A stretch of DNA of 64,000 nt from Neckera pumila (lineage: Eukaryota > Streptophyta > Bryopsida > Hypnales > Neckeraceae), in the NCBI GenBank assembly GCA_963969595.1, contig OZ018408.1, positions 30,690,108 to 30,754,107 of the forward strand, in the 5' to 3' direction. This document shows, piece by piece, positions 36,192 to 48,111 of this stretch. Both the position numbers and the translations under genes were made by a program. Within the stretch, counting starts at the first letter, position 1; the number at the start of each line of letters is the position of its first letter. The notes beneath the pieces were generated by a model that had not been told where the DNA came from, made no database searches, and was given only the letters and a program-made list of their open reading frames with translations.

Positions 36192-37800
36192 TTACTCAGG
36201 CTTTTCATAATGCTCGACCACAAAAGCTTTGCCGAAGTCGGTTTCCATGTGCTTCAGCCCTTTGGACACGAGCCGGAACTTGTCGAAGCTCAGAAGCAAG
36301 GCAATCCTCTGAGCGACACCCACCGCCGCTGCAGTGCTCTCACCAACAGGCTTCCTTATGATTTCGATCACCTTCTCGTGGTCGTTCTTGAACCATGGCA
36401 GCAAAGTTTGATACGTTCCTTGAACCAAACAAGCTATCTTGGATTCACATTCATCGAGTACAGAGCATTACTTGTCTCATTATAGCAGCACCTTATAATG
36501 ATATCAAAACAGCTATGTTCCTGAGATGAATGGACAGAGACGGATATGACACTTCCATTTGCTATGAAAATGCCCATTTGAATTTTCACATGTGAAAATG
36601 TTGGGTGCTACGAGGGTTGCACTAAGTGAAATGCCATGTCGACTTCGGATAATCTCAACATGGTATTTTGTGACAACTCTCTTCATGCATGAACATAGGT
36701 CCGTTTGATGAAATCCAAAGTGATTTTGCAGTATGAGCCTGTTTCATTTTGTTCAAATATAAAATCTTCTATTGCTAATTATTTGCCCATTCACAATGGA
36801 CCTGTCATGTGGCCAAAGTAGGTGTCTACAGCCCACACACTTAGACTACGAATAATTCATTCCATTTGAATCAAAACCATCTGATCAATTCTCTCAATTC
36901 AATTGCTACTATTTTTCTCATTTTACATTCAAAAACTTTCAACCCAAAGCTTAAATTGCCACATTCTGGTGCGGTTACCTCACCGACAAAAACTGCAAAC
37001 AGATCGGCAATCGGTTTCTTCCCATCGAATTCACAACTAGGTGACAGGTGATACATACTTGCAGGTGAGTGGAAGCTCGGTTGTCGACAGCCAAGGCGGC
37101 ATGCCTCTGTACCCCCAATTGACGAAGTTCCTCAATTCGTTCCACAACAGCGACCTCCCTGCCATAGAGATGAGGATACTCCCTGTTTGCAAAAACAAAA
37201 CAAATTCCAGAGGTGGATACAAAATCTCTACCAAATGCCATCCCTAAACTACATACCATTCTAACCAGCACCAATTCAACCATTGCTACGGTACGAAATG
37301 GTAAGGAAATGCGCTTTTGACCTTCGTAAACCCTAATTCTGACCTTAATTGGTAGACTGCACATAATCGTCAAAATCTCGATCTTCACATGAAATTCACC
37401 GGAAAATAAAAAATTGAAAACAGATAATTGCTTGTTACTTGAGACAGTTGGTGAGGGAGTTCATGAACGCCTTCCGAGGCAGGCCCTCCATGTAAACTTC
37501 CGCAGATTTGGTCACCCATTGCCACACGCTCTCCCTCCACCGCATTCCTGGAACCAAACAGATGGGTTTCGTCGCCTTCAGCTCACAAATCTTTCTATGT
37601 AAGTGGGAAATTGGGTGCAAGGTCACTGCGAACACTCCGAAGTCTTCTTGCAGGATTCACAGAGGTCGAAGTATTGTAAGTAGTGTGGAAATGGAGAACT
37701 AGTATTTGTATGGTGGCCGTCTGGGTCCACGAACCAGAGGATACACTGGATCGGTGACGTAGACACCAAGTTGCAAGCAGCTGCTCAGAAGAGGTTGGGA
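36192..37800 (-). CDS. Unrecognised minus-strand gene or gene relic
   Basis: Three exon-like segments join in phase. One runs from about 37640 to 37439 (VFAVTLHPISHLHRKICELK... ends CTCAA|GTAAC). The next is 37356-37059 (starts after GTGCAG, ends TTGCAA|GTATGT, contains VERIEELRQLGVQRHAALAV). The last is 36437-36192 (after TCCAAG, contains QGTYQTLLPWFKNDHEKVIE, ends EHYEKPE-stop). Upstream, 37790-37643 is open in another frame (ILWFVDPDGHHTNTSS, FDLCESCKK), and moving between the two needs a one-base shift. A rival frame also exists over 37234-37060. I recognise no family; there is only a faint resemblance to TIM-barrel epimerases. It may be a real gene with a missing upstream part, or a pseudogene with a frameshift. 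Confidence 0.4.
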
Positions 37801-39097
37801 AATTGTTACCCTTTTCTCTTGCAATTTATTGCAATTTATTGACTCTAGACCAAAGGGGAGGAGGCTTTGCAGTGAACAAAGGATTGTGAGTAGGCCTTAA
37901 CTTGAAAAGCAAGTCATTCTTACAAATTTACAAGCCTCTAAATTTTGAGGTCAAAAATTGATCTTTTATGGATAGTTTAACTACTAAGGTACATTACTCC
38001 TAAACATATACTTCGTAGTATTTATTTTATTGCTAATTGAGATCATAGCCTCATTTTTAGAGATGGAGAACACACAAAACATATCCATATTTGTCTTTTC
38101 AAGCCTCATCATCATTGCCAACACTTCATGGTAACATATTCCAATTGAACTCAACTGTAATCCTGTACAAAATTAACCTTATTGCCAAACCAACTTCAAT
38201 TTTTTGTCTCAAATATATACGATCTAAACAGTAGAATCTGTACTTGGTTTCCAGTATACATATTTTTACCACTTTGAAAATTTATAGTTGATTCATACAA
38301 TATCAAAAAATACCCCCTATGTTCGAAGGCCTTGGATCGTCCCTCTTTTCCAATTACTATATACCAAATGCTTTATCCCACCCTTAGTCACTTAATTAGG
38401 TAACTTTTTTAGGCAACCAATCTCCATAGATTTGTGTCTAAAAATGTACACTAATTTATAAACGAGACAATTTGAGATTGGTTATAGGTTATTTATACAA
38501 ATCAAATATATCCTCAGTTCTCAAGCTAGGGCATTGGATTAGCCCCCCTTCTCTAATCCTAATGCAATTAAAGCTTTGGCCTCAATTCTTTGGGGCACTA
38601 AAAAGATTACCTTTTGCATCCACTAATACAAGATCCACCATGGCTTGAAATGTTGTTTTTTTCTATCAATATTGTTAGTTTCAAATACAAATTGTACTAC
38701 TATGTAGCTTTTTAACACAAATTCAACATAAAACCATTTCAACCTACAGTGGATTTATACTATTGGACTGAACAAAAAAACCTAGGGGCTTGTTTTAGTT
38801 TTACATCTTTACCACTTTGGAAATTCATAGTTCATTCATACAAAATCACAAATTACCTCCAACTTTGGCAAGGCTTTTAGAATGTCTGTTCTTCTTCTGC
38901 AATGAAAGCTTTGGCCACAACCCCTAGTCACTTATAAAGTAACCTTTTGCAAAATTGACCTTGATACAAAACCAACCTCTTCAAATTTACCTCTAAAGTG
39001 TCCACGACTTTTGGTACAAGTGCCACTACAGTAGAATCGAATTTGGTGGTCTAGATGCCTTCTGAAATTTCATAGGCCTACTTCATTCATACATTGC
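37801..39097. repeat. AT-rich stretch with a repeated block (R11)
   Basis: Blocks near 38255-38420 and 38805-38960 are diverged direct copies (TTTACCACTTTGRAAATT, CATAGTTSATTCATACAA). Further relatives lie near 7.43, 59.97 and 62.92 kb. No gene was seen. Confidence 0.5.
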
Positions 39098-39655
39098 TCA
39101 ACATATTTCTCGAGCATCAGCATGGCCACTGCCACCACCACCACTACCGCCAGCTCCACTACCACCAGCTCCACTACCACCAGCTCCACTACCACCAGCT
39201 CCACTACCACCAGCTCCATTACCACCAGCTCCATTACCACCAGCACCTCCACCACCATCACCATTGGTTGGGGCGGGCCCTCTCTTCCAGCCAAATTTGT
39301 TAGCAAGCTGTTGGAATAAACCGTTGGGCTTGTCAGCAGCAGCATTGCTCCCTGCCTCCCTCTTCGTTTCCCTCTTCTTCGCTTCAAACGAAAGCGATTC
39401 GTTTTCTTGATCCCACTGGATCTTGACTTGCTCATACTCCTCAAAATCATCCGAAGTGAATGTTACTGACAGATCCTTCTGGGAGAGATTGTAGCTTTCT
39501 TTACACAGGTATTCACGATACGTGTCATTGGGATCGACTCTCAAGACGTAGACCTGCCCTCTGTGGATGGTCCCGCGAGAAGTAAATATCCCTCCAGATC
39601 CTTCTTGGAGGATGAGATCGTAGTTAGTCTCATTAACCAGTTTCACCCCCGACAT
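39098..39655 (-). CDS. Gly-rich-tailed protein of unknown function
   Basis: One frame of 185 codons, ATG at 39655 to TGA at 39098-39100. Residues 1-95 form a compact polar domain (MSGVKLVNETNYDLIL, GGIFTSRGTI, YVLRVDPNDTYREYL) that resembles a small plant family of unknown function I associate with bryophytes. I cannot confirm the name. Residues 95-125 are basic (KKRETKRE). Residues 134-177 are a tandem Gly-rich tail of GGSGA/GGNGA pentapeptides coded by a 15-bp minisatellite. No signal peptide or membrane helix. It starts only 21 nt after the stop of the membrane-protein frame upstream, and TATTTGCAG just before its ATG looks like a 3' splice site. It may therefore be an alternative exon of the same transcription unit. 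Confidence 0.7.
   Translation of the reverse strand: MSGVKLVNETNYDLILQEGSGGIFTSRGTIHRGQVYVLRVDPNDTYREYLCKESYNLSQKDLSVTFTSDDFEEYEQVKIQWDQENESLSFEAKKRETKREAGSNAAADKPNGLFQQLANKFGWKRGPAPTNGDGGGGAGGNGAGGNGAGGSGAGGSGAGGSGAGGSGAGGSGGGGSGHADAREIC
39130..39247. repeat. 15-bp coding minisatellite (Gly-rich tail)
   Basis: About 7 in-phase units of CCACCAGCTCCACTA (plus strand), the last ones with CCATTA. The 15-bp unit preserves the frame, so copy number changes would only lengthen or shorten the Gly-rich tail. Confidence 0.95.
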
Positions 39656-39676
39656 TATGTACCTGCAAATAGGTAT

Positions 39677-40854
39677 TTATAACAACTGGGGTACAAGCTT
39701 GTCGCACAGGATCGCGAAATATGACAAGCAAAAAACTCCGGTAAACACAAGCAGGCCTGCAATCCCGGCGATTCTTTTCAATCGCCGATGTAGCGTCGGT
39801 GGACTAGGGGAACGTTCCGATCGCAAGCTAATGAAAGTGAACTGTGCACCATGCTTTAGTAGCAAAGCTTCCCTCCTTTCTGCCTCCTGGATACAACAAG
39901 CCTTACTCAGTGTACGAAAAACAGTTCCACTTTTGATAACATAGTTCAGCAGGGTTTAGGGTACATTAAACTGATAGCTGCCGAAGAAGGACATCAAGAT
40001 CGACAAACCAACCGCCGAACCCTCAAAACTGGCAGTTGGAATGAATATCTCCAATGAAATCCAAATTCCCTCCCTAAATTCGGATTGAACAACAATCAGC
40101 ACAGGAGAAATCGGATATGGAAATTGGACAATGTCCATTGGTGTCCAAATTCCATTCCTAGTGCATTCTGTTCTATCACCACTGGACGTTGGCTACAGCT
40201 TCTTGAGAAAGTCCATAGATGAACTTTTGGATTTCTCCTGTGCGGTAGCGATTCGAAAGCGAGTTTGATGTTTGCAACAGAGTTCCCTTCGAAGGAAGAA
40301 GACGCACACAAGAAAAGAAGGAAGAAGACACCCACAAGAAAAGGAGGAAAAAGATCGACACATACCACAATACGACGCTTGAAAGCTCGTATACTTTCGT
40401 CTGCCTTCCCCAGGGCAATAAACTTGAGCCCAATGCCAATACCTGCGGCTAACAACGCCAGCAGCGACAGTAACAACGGGTACCAGACTTTGTTACAGAG
40501 CGGCCGTGCGGGCGTCGCTGTCGCCTGCGAGTTCAGTTGCGTCACCGCCGTCAGAATCACTCCTTGGAACACACTGAAAAACCCCACCACGTTATAAACC
40601 TGGTTGTTCAGCTCTTCCGCTCGCTTCTCCCACCGTTCCAACTTGCCCCCGAACAATTTCTTCTGCTGCCCCCAGTCGTCGAGCGCTTCCTTGTAATACG
40701 TTTTGCCCTTGATCCACACCAGGTTCTGCACTCGCGCTAAAGGATCGACCTTTCTCAAGGAGGGCCCGGAGGTATGGGATGCTCCTGCGGACTCTTTCAG
40801 TAGCACATCTTCCAGGGCTGGGTCACGCACGGGAGACTGGTGCTCATCATCCAT
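39677..40854 (-). CDS. Three-helix membrane protein, unknown function
   Basis: Two exons, 40854-40366 and 39886-39677 (232 residues). Donor ATTGTG|GTATGTG and acceptor GTATCCAG|GAGGC join in phase 0 (...RAFKRRIV-EAERREAL...). ATG 40854 is the first Met after an in-frame TAG upstream. The N-terminus (1-85) is polar and charged, with WIKGKTYYKEALDDW and a Lys/Glu-rich probable helix (LERWEKRAEELNNQ). Predicted membrane helices: about 87-107 (VYNVVGFFSVFQGVILTAVT), 123-147 and 202-223, with a basic loop before the last. The first helix block resembles an uncharacterised family I recall from mosses and lycophytes. Retention of the intron would give a different hydrophobic tail. The Gly-rich frame begins 21 nt after the stop. 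Confidence 0.75.
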
Positions 40855-40880
40855 GGAGGTGGTGGAAGACTCTAGCAAAC

Positions 40881-40937
40881 GGAAGTTTGATGAATCTGGC
40901 TATGGAAGTTTGATGAATCTGGCTATGGAAGTTTGAT
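40881..40937. repeat. 23-bp tandem repeat upstream of the membrane-protein start
   Basis: About 2.5 units of GGAAGTTTGATGAATCTGGC plus TAT, ending 27 bp upstream of the ATG on the minus strand, in the likely 5'UTR or promoter. Confidence 0.9.
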
Positions 40938-41264
40938 GACGGTAACTTCAAGTAAGTTACAGAGTATTTAATTAAGTCCGTTGGCTCCACACGACTTCAA
41001 CCTGCTTTCCCTCAGTGCCTGGTTGCGCGTACAGACTACAGACTACAGGCTTTCAACCCAAACCCTGCCTGGTTCCGTGTACAGACTTTCAACTCAATAC
41101 TGTTCCTGCTCACGCGTGCGCAAGGAAAACGGTAAGGTTAATGCTTGAGATTAATATATGGAAGTTTAACATGCTTGAGATTAATCAAGGTACTTAATTA
41201 ACCCTGGAATATTGCAATCAAGGTAATTAATTAACCCGTGGCGTTCCGATGACAATACTGTTGA
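40938..41264. other. Probable promoter side of the membrane-protein gene
   Basis: Contains short duplications (CAGACTACAGACTACAGGC; GATTAATCAAGGTACTTAATTAACCC and a variant). No core promoter element can be assigned. Confidence 0.35.
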
Positions 41265-41948
41265 GCTAGGAAGAGTTCAAAAGCATTTTTCATCCTCCTT
41301 TTTCTTGTTGACCTTTCACATGGGGTTATGAAGAGTATCCAATGGAGTTTGTACTCTTTTCAATTTTTGTCTTCACGGAAATGAGAAGTTATTCAGAAAA
41401 ACAGATTACAAAATATGCTATTTTAGAGTATTTTGGGAAGTTGTTGCTCCTTGCTTTAATCTGAAACTTCTCCAAAAAACAGAATCTTTTGAGTTTGAGT
41501 CGAACTAACAAAATGAAGGTCATCTACTCTAGTTTCTACTCCAATTTGAATTTTGAAAAAATTCTTAATATTGCATATTTTATTGCAATTTGAACATTGG
41601 GTGTATTTTCAATGTCTATTATTTTCTAATTATAGAATGACACGGAAATTGAATTCACACCATGATGTTTGTCATTTTGATATACACTTACGGTGGAATT
41701 TTCAGATTTTTTGAAATATTTTTCTATTTAATATGATTTTTCTTCACTTTTTCTTCAAAAAGTCTTAAAAAAATGAATTTTCCACCAAAAAATCTAAATT
41801 TTTTCCAAAGTAAAGAAGACATGTACTTTCATCTCTGAAAAATAAATATAAAATTTTTCATACATATCTAGTTGCAAAATGGTAGCAACTGAGTGATGGA
41901 CAATGAGGTTTGAAATCAATAGTCATGGGTCCGTCATTTAAGGGTTAA
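41265..41948. repeat. Dispersed repeat R7, copy 1
   Basis: The reverse complement matches 55425-56095 along its length (for example GAGTATCCAATGGAGTTTGT here, and its complement near 56.0 kb; GACAATGAGGTTTGAAAT at the other end). AT-rich and non-coding. Confidence 0.65.
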
Positions 41949-42250
41949 TCTAGACTGTTTGTTTTATTTGCCGGGTGTATTGTTTTGTTGTTTTGTTTTG
42001 TTATGTTGAGATCTCCCAGCCCGTGCGTCCCCCAACCGTGTGCTTACTACCATCAAAAAAACCTCGGCAAAGAGGGATGCACGGGCTTGGTTTTGTGGTG
42101 TTTTGACCTAAGGTGAGAAAGTTATTGAATTTTGAAGTTTTTTATTGAACTAAAAAATTAAAAAAGTGCTAATACTTTTATTTTGGTTGTGGCAACGACA
42201 CAAAGCACACTAGATTATTTTAGTTGTGGCAACAACACAAGGCACACTAA
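41949..42250. mobile_element. Repeat R2, copy 1
   Basis: It begins with GTTTT-rich DNA, then GAGATCTCCCAGCCCGTGCG and CCTCGGCAAAGAGGG, and ends TTGTGGCAACGACACAAAGC plus ACACTAG. The terminal block is duplicated (42213 and 42250). Related copies are at 43451, 44180, 45128, 49920 and 50089. The 3' end (short TTGTG/CACAA stem, about 10 nt, CTAG) looks Helitron-like, but the 5' end is not settled. Confidence 0.5.
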
Positions 42251-42431
42251 ATTAAATATCTTTTAGATCGTGCGTCATTTGGACACATTCTTGATACCAT
42301 TAGAAAGCTTTGTACCAGAAGGAAGGGTACATGGGATTTGTTTTAAGGCGTTTGGACCTACAATGTAGAAATTATGGATTTTGAGCAATTCTTTTCTTAA
42401 CTTAAATTATGCTAAATTATAGATCTTTTGT

Positions 42432-43368
42432 TTAATCCTAAAGGACCATTATTCCTTCAGGGGACAAATGTGTTTTTGAGTAGGTACCTATGGGCTGAAA
42501 TTTTTTATTGATTTTTTGAAACTTTTTTTGGAGGTAGAGAAGCTGATTATCTTTGTGGAAATATAATTATTTTCACAGTCGGTGCTTGGGAACAAAAGTT
42601 ATGACCAAATAAGCTCAAAACAGGGGACGAGGAGCAGCGCGGGCAGCAAAAAAAAAATTTATTTTTTAATTTTTAATTTTTAGTATTTTTTTCTCATAGA
42701 TTATATTTTTGTCTATCTACAAAGCTTTGATTCATTTCAATTGGATTTGTTATGAGAAAGTTATGGACATTCTTGTTTTTCGGGCAGTTAGAGTATCTTT
42801 TCTTGAAAAGAATAACTTATAGGATACATTTTTTAATGCAATTTTTCAAATTTTTCAATTTTTTTTTTGCATGTTTTATTTTACTTGCTAGAAGAATCTC
42901 ATCATTGGGATTAGTGCATTTTAATTCCATCTAAAATATATGAATATTTTAGATTTTCCTTCTATCTCATACCTATTTCTACTTAAGAATTTTTTTAATA
43001 ATGAAAATTAAGTTTTTTTTAATTTAATTTTTTTTGCTAGATTCTCAACTCAATTTTCCACTATAAACATTTAAAGCTCAAAACTCTGTAGTGCAAGATT
43101 TTAAGTTAAAAATGTTCAAAGTCAAAAAATCCAGTCCCACAATGTGTTGAAAAACTTATTTTTTTCACTTTAAATGTAGATATCTTGCAATCTGTGCCGT
43201 CATAAATTCTGAAATTTTTTCCACACATTCTCATACTAATTAGGTGTAAGATCCAATGGTTAGATGTGAAAAAGAAATATTTTTAAATTTTTTTTCACTC
43301 TTTGCTATAAAAATGGCAATTTTGGGTGTTTTTTGGTAGAAAAAAGGCCTCGGGCCTTTAGGGGTTAA
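42432..43368. mobile_element. TTAA element, type A, 937 bp, reversed
   Basis: It begins TTAATCCTAAAGGACC and ends GGCCTTTAGGGGTTAA. Collinear, in reverse, with 19672-20592 and 53780-54715. Includes the shared block AGCTTTGATTCATTTCAATT. No coding frame. Confidence 0.85.
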
Positions 43369-43450
43369 TTCTTTGTCACATCCCTTTGTTTTGGGCTTAT
43401 GCTTTAAGTTATCTTTTATATTACATGAAATTTTAATTTATATCCATATC

Positions 43451-43869
43451 CATTCATACCTTAAATCGGACTATTTTTTTGTTTTGTTTTGTTTTGTATT
43501 GTTTTGTATTGTTTTGTTTGTTTGTTATGGTGAGATCTCCAAGCCCGTGTATCCCCTAGTCACGTGTTTGGTCCCGGGAAAAAATCCTAGGCGAGGAAGG
43601 GGTGCACAAGCTTTGACTTGTGGCATTTGGACCTATGGTTTGAAAGCTATTGAGTTTCAAAGTTTTATACCCAAATCGTGTGTCCCCCGATCATGTGCTT
43701 AGTATTGCCGGAAAGCCCTTGGCGAGGAGGGGTGCACAAGCTTTGCTTCATGGCGTTTAGACCTACAATGCGAAGGTTATCAAATTTCAAAGTTTTCATT
43801 AGTTAAAAAATTAAAAAAATTCTTTGACTTTTATTTTGATTGTGGCAATGGCACAAGGCACACTAGTCT
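43451..43869. mobile_element. Repeat R2, copy 2
   Basis: A GTTTT tract (43478-43520), then GTGAGATCTCCAAGCCCGTG, a repeated GCGAGGARGGGGTGCACAAG segment (twice), and the end TTGTGGCAATGGCACAAGGC plus ACACTAG. Non-coding. Confidence 0.55.
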
Positions 43870-44329
43870 ATTCCATAAGTTAGGTTGTTTAGTTTATTTT
43901 TTGTTTTCTTTATTTGATTGTTACGTTCAGAATCTCAACTTTTTTTTCAATTTTTTAAGAAGTGCCATAGTGGTGATATAAAATTTTGCAGTGGTGCTTC
44001 AAATTTCAACATTCATCCATAACAGATAGAAAATATACATATCACATATCTATAATTTGGTTTTCATCCACAATCTAGCGATTTCATCCCGTTTTATTTT
44101 TACTTTGAATTCTTTTTGGCAATTTCATCCAAAGTTTTTGCCATTTTTTTTACTGGTTTTTAGCTAGATTATTTTTTCTGGTGCAATCTGGCACCAGAAA
44201 GCCAAAAAAAAAAGCCCTAGTTGAGAACTCCGGAATTATGCGTCCCCCAGTCATATTCTTGGTATTGTCAAAAAACCCTCGGCAAGGAGGGATGCACGGC
44301 CTTTGTGTCATAGCATTTGGATCTAAGGT

Positions 44330-44755
44330 AAATGTACCCATAGTCGATCATGACCCATAACCAACATGTAGGGGGTACTATTTCCAACCATGGCTAAAAA
44401 GCTTGGAATGTTTTTTTTCAAAGCTGGGACTAATAAGGTTATGACACGTCCCAAAGTAGTGAAAAAGAAAAATGAGTAATAGTGAGCGGAAAAGAAGTTT
44501 TTTAGATGGTCGGAATTGGATGACTCTAGAGATTGGCTACTAGTCTTGACAACTTTTTGATTCCCAAAATTCATAGTAATTTCAATTTTGGGAATAAAAA
44601 TACAAAAATTTGGGAATCCCCATATTTCTTATCTTTCTACATGGTAAAAAATTCTTGTGCCTTAAACTGCTCAACATCTGTTGGGAAATCCCTTAAGTTA
44701 TCGGGTATGGGTACATTCACCTTAGAGTGCAAAAGTAATGGATTCTTTAGTTATT
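44330..44755. mobile_element. R6 repeat, copy 3
   Basis: Inverted ends AAGGTAAATGTACCCATAGT and GGGTATGGGTACATTCACCTT. Interior collinear with the R6 copies at 8.3 and 52.4 kb. A short R2 fragment (CGTCCCCCAGTCATATTC) precedes it at 44180-44330. Confidence 0.65.
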
Positions 44756-45127
44756 TTTTATCTTAAATTATGCATATACTAAATTATGCTAAGTTAGGTG
44801 TCTTTTGAACCATGTGTCAGTTATTCATGTTCTTGGCAGATGCAACGGCACCTCCAGCTGCTTAATTAGGTAGGTGTAGTTTCTGCAATTCCTATGGAGC
44901 AGCATTAAGTTTACTTTAACAGTACTAGTGTGCCCCACAGTCCGGGGAGATTTTTAGCACAACCGGTTAAAATCCTACATTCTCTTAGACCAACCGGTTG
45001 TTTGAAGCATTCTCTCGGCTAGGCCTTTAAAATATAGAGAATATTCTTTGATTTTCCTCTTAAACGATCGGTTTTTTTCCAAAGATTTTGAAACCAATTA
45101 GGCAATTCCTGATTTCAACCGGCTAAC

Positions 45128-45444
45128 TTGTAACTAAATGCCGGTACTCCTCGTACATTGGTGTGCCCTGTGCCGTTGCTGCAGTCAAAATATAGTGCTC
45201 TGTGCCGTTGCAATAGCCAAAATAAAAGTAAAAGTAATTTTCTAATTATTTTATACCAAAAAATATTTTGAAATTTAATAAATTTTGCATTGTAAGTCAA
45301 AACGCCACAAAACAAAACCCGTACAGCTCTCCTCGCCAAGGGCTTTGTGACGGTACCCATCACGCGGCCGTGGGACGCTTGGTCCGAGAAATCTCAACGT
45401 AACAAACAAGCAAAACAAAACAAAACAAAACAAAACAAAACAAA
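45128..45444. mobile_element. Repeat R2, copy 3, reversed, with (CAAAA)n
   Basis: The reverse complement of the R2 family. It includes the duplicated terminal block (GTGCCCTGTGCCGTTGCTGC, CTCTGTGCCGTTGCAATAGC) and a (CAAAA)n tract at 45412-45444. Confidence 0.6.
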
Positions 45445-45453
45445 TAGCCTGTC

Positions 45454-46383
45454 TTAACCCCTAAAGGACCAACATGCATTTTTTTGTTACATAGAAATTT
45501 TGGGCAAGTACGTGTGACTGGAGATTTCCATATTTTTGGACCAAATTTTAATAGAAGGTGGGGACAAGGAATATCTTTCATATGCACTAAATTCCATGGC
45601 ATTTGGAAATGTGAGTCAAAAGTTATGGCCTAATATGTTACTTTTTTTCGTAATGGAGTAGTCTGGGCAGATCATAAAAAATCACTTTTTTCAAAAACAA
45701 AAATTTGGAATTGGTTTTCTAGAGTTATATATACGTGAAAAGCTTTGAATCATCTCTTTTTTGAGCAATGAGTCAAATTCATGAAGATTTTTAGTTTGCG
45801 AGCAGTTATGGATTTTGTACTCTAAAATAAACTTTGAAGTCCTTTTTCTTACTCAATTTCAATATTTTTGGGAAAAAAATAAAATCGTAGGATGTAGATT
45901 TTTTATTACAACATTGCAACCATTGGGATTGGCATTTTTAAATTCCATAATTAAATTCTTGACAATATATGTAGTAGTATTTTGAATCATTTTCTACTAT
46001 TATCTACTATTTTTCTCCTATATGTTGTACAATTCCAAATGAAGTGAAAATTTTCAAGCATTTAGCCAACTTGTCTAGGAAAAAGAATCCAAAGAAGCAC
46101 CATCATTTTGGACATTTTTTCATCAAAAAGTGAGCTTGTAAAGTACTGCTGCCTTGTTTTTTGCACGGCCAAAAAAATGGTTTCAATGAATTTAAATGCT
46201 TATATCTTGCAATCCACGCAGTGGAAATTTCTGAAATTTTTACCACATGTTTTCAAGTCAGCATACTATAAGATCCAGTAGTATGTGTCAAAAAAAAATT
46301 CCAAAAATTTGGTACTTGTACTAAAAATGGCAATTTTTGAGCATTTTTTGGTGAAAATATAGTCATGGAACTTTAGGGGTTAA
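45454..46383. mobile_element. TTAA element, type B, 930 bp
   Basis: It begins TTAACCCCTAAAGGACC and ends GGAACTTTAGGGGTTAA. Collinear with 21004-21939. Followed by a short GGAT tandem (46386-46405). Non-coding. Confidence 0.85.
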
Positions 46384-46634
46384 AGGGATGGATGGATGGA
46401 TGGATATCCATGTTCTTTGGACCTGCAAGTGGAAGGTCGGACTAATAGACTCTTGCTGCATTTTGCTGGATGATTCTTTTACCCTTAAACATCAAGGTAG
46501 ACTTTTGCGGCCGATGAATGATAAAGAATCTCCTATATAGGACAGAAGTGCAATTATTCATCCTCAGAGTTTTGTTGTGAAAAAGTGAGGTCTTCTACAG
46601 TACTTTGACTTCTAATGAGTGCTTTTGCTATTTC

Positions 46635-47566
46635 TTAACCCCTGAAGGTTAGAGACTATGTTTTCACCAAAAAATACTCCAAAACTGCCATTTCTAGTTC
46701 AAGTATCAAATTTTAGGACAAAAACATTTTTGGACACATGTAACTGTAGGATCTTGTAGTAAACTTGTTTGAGAATATATAGAAACAATTTCAGAATTTC
46801 CCACCCCGTACATTGCAAGATATTAGCATTTGAATTGACAAAAACCCTTTTTTGGGCTCGGCAAAAAACCGGGCAGCTTCACTTCACAAGGTCACATTTA
46901 AATGAAAAAATGTCCAAAATGGTGGTTACTCCTTGGATTCACTTTTCAAAGCAAGTTGGCTACATGCTTGAAAAATTTCAGATCATTTGGAATTGTACAA
47001 CATATAGGAAAAAAATAGTTTGTAGAAAGAAGTAGAGAATGATTCAAAACACAAAATTGTTAAGAATTTAATTATGGAAGTGAAATATGTCAATCTCATC
47101 AGTTTTAATGTTGTAATAAACAATTTACATCCTATGCTTTTATTTTTTTTGAAAAATATTAAAAATTGAGGTAAATAAAGGACTTCAAAGTTTATTTTTG
47201 AATAGGGAATCCGTAACTGCTCGCAAACTAGAACACCTCATAATTTTCATCTCATAAATCAAAATGGGTAATTCAAAGCTTTCCACATATATATAAATCT
47301 AAAGAACCAGTTTCAAATTTTTTTTTTTTAAAAAGTGATTTTTTAGAATTTTTTTGAGTTGCCCGCCGACCATTGAAAATGACATATCATCCCAAAACTT
47401 TTTAACCACATAGTCAAAAGTTTTGAAAGTTGTTGGGCCTCAAAGCTACTCCTTGGGTACACGTTGTGTGAAATTTTCAAAGAAAAAAAATAAAATTTCC
47501 ATTCGTAGTGAGCTGCCCAAAATTGCTATGTTGCCAAAAAATGCCATTTGGTCCTTTAGGGGTTAA
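46635..47566. mobile_element. TTAA element, type B, 932 bp, reversed
   Basis: It begins TTAACCCCTGAAGGTT and ends TGGTCCTTTAGGGGTTAA. The reverse of 45454-46383. It lies only 251 bp away from that copy in opposite orientation, so the pair could fold or recombine. Confidence 0.85.
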
Positions 47567-48111
47567 GCCAATGATTCACATGGTAATGATAAAGGATGGT
47601 TTTCAAGATCACCTCTTCGTCTTTTAAAGGTTAACCATGTAAGGATGAGCTAGTCTTCTTGGAAATCATCTTTTTTGATATAGTGTGCATCATCTACTTT
47701 AAGAAAACAAAAAATACTCATTTGAGGTCAAACTATTGTGCAAAGCCTCCCCTTTTTTGCACAAAATTCCCAGGATAAACAATTGCACTTTTGTCCTACA
47801 TGCAGAGATTCTTTGTCATTCATGCATGTCCGTCGCAGCGTTACAAGGTTAATTGGCATTCATGCATATCCAATAGTCACACATGGCGGGGTTAGATTTC
47901 CAATTTTAGGATGTTCCAGTGATTCCTAAATTGGCTAATATTAGCTGAGTTTCTATTCCAAAAATCCTTGTGTTGCTACTAGTACATTGTAAAATAGGGC
48001 CTTTAATAGAGACATTTTATCCAAAATTGCAACAACCAATAGAATTTGATAGCCAATTTGCAACTTCCTCCACATTGGAATTAGCAACAATTTAGTTAGT
48101 TTTGTGATTGT

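Noticed and set aside
39072..39320. His/Tyr/Gln-rich and Thr/Ser-rich frames opposite the Gly-rich tail
   Set aside because: They are produced by reading the 15-bp minisatellite on the other strand.
39098..40854. Fusion of the membrane and Gly-rich frames into one protein by splicing
   Set aside because: Joining the phase-0 donor at 40366 to the TATTTGCAG acceptor reads out of frame and stops within about nine codons.
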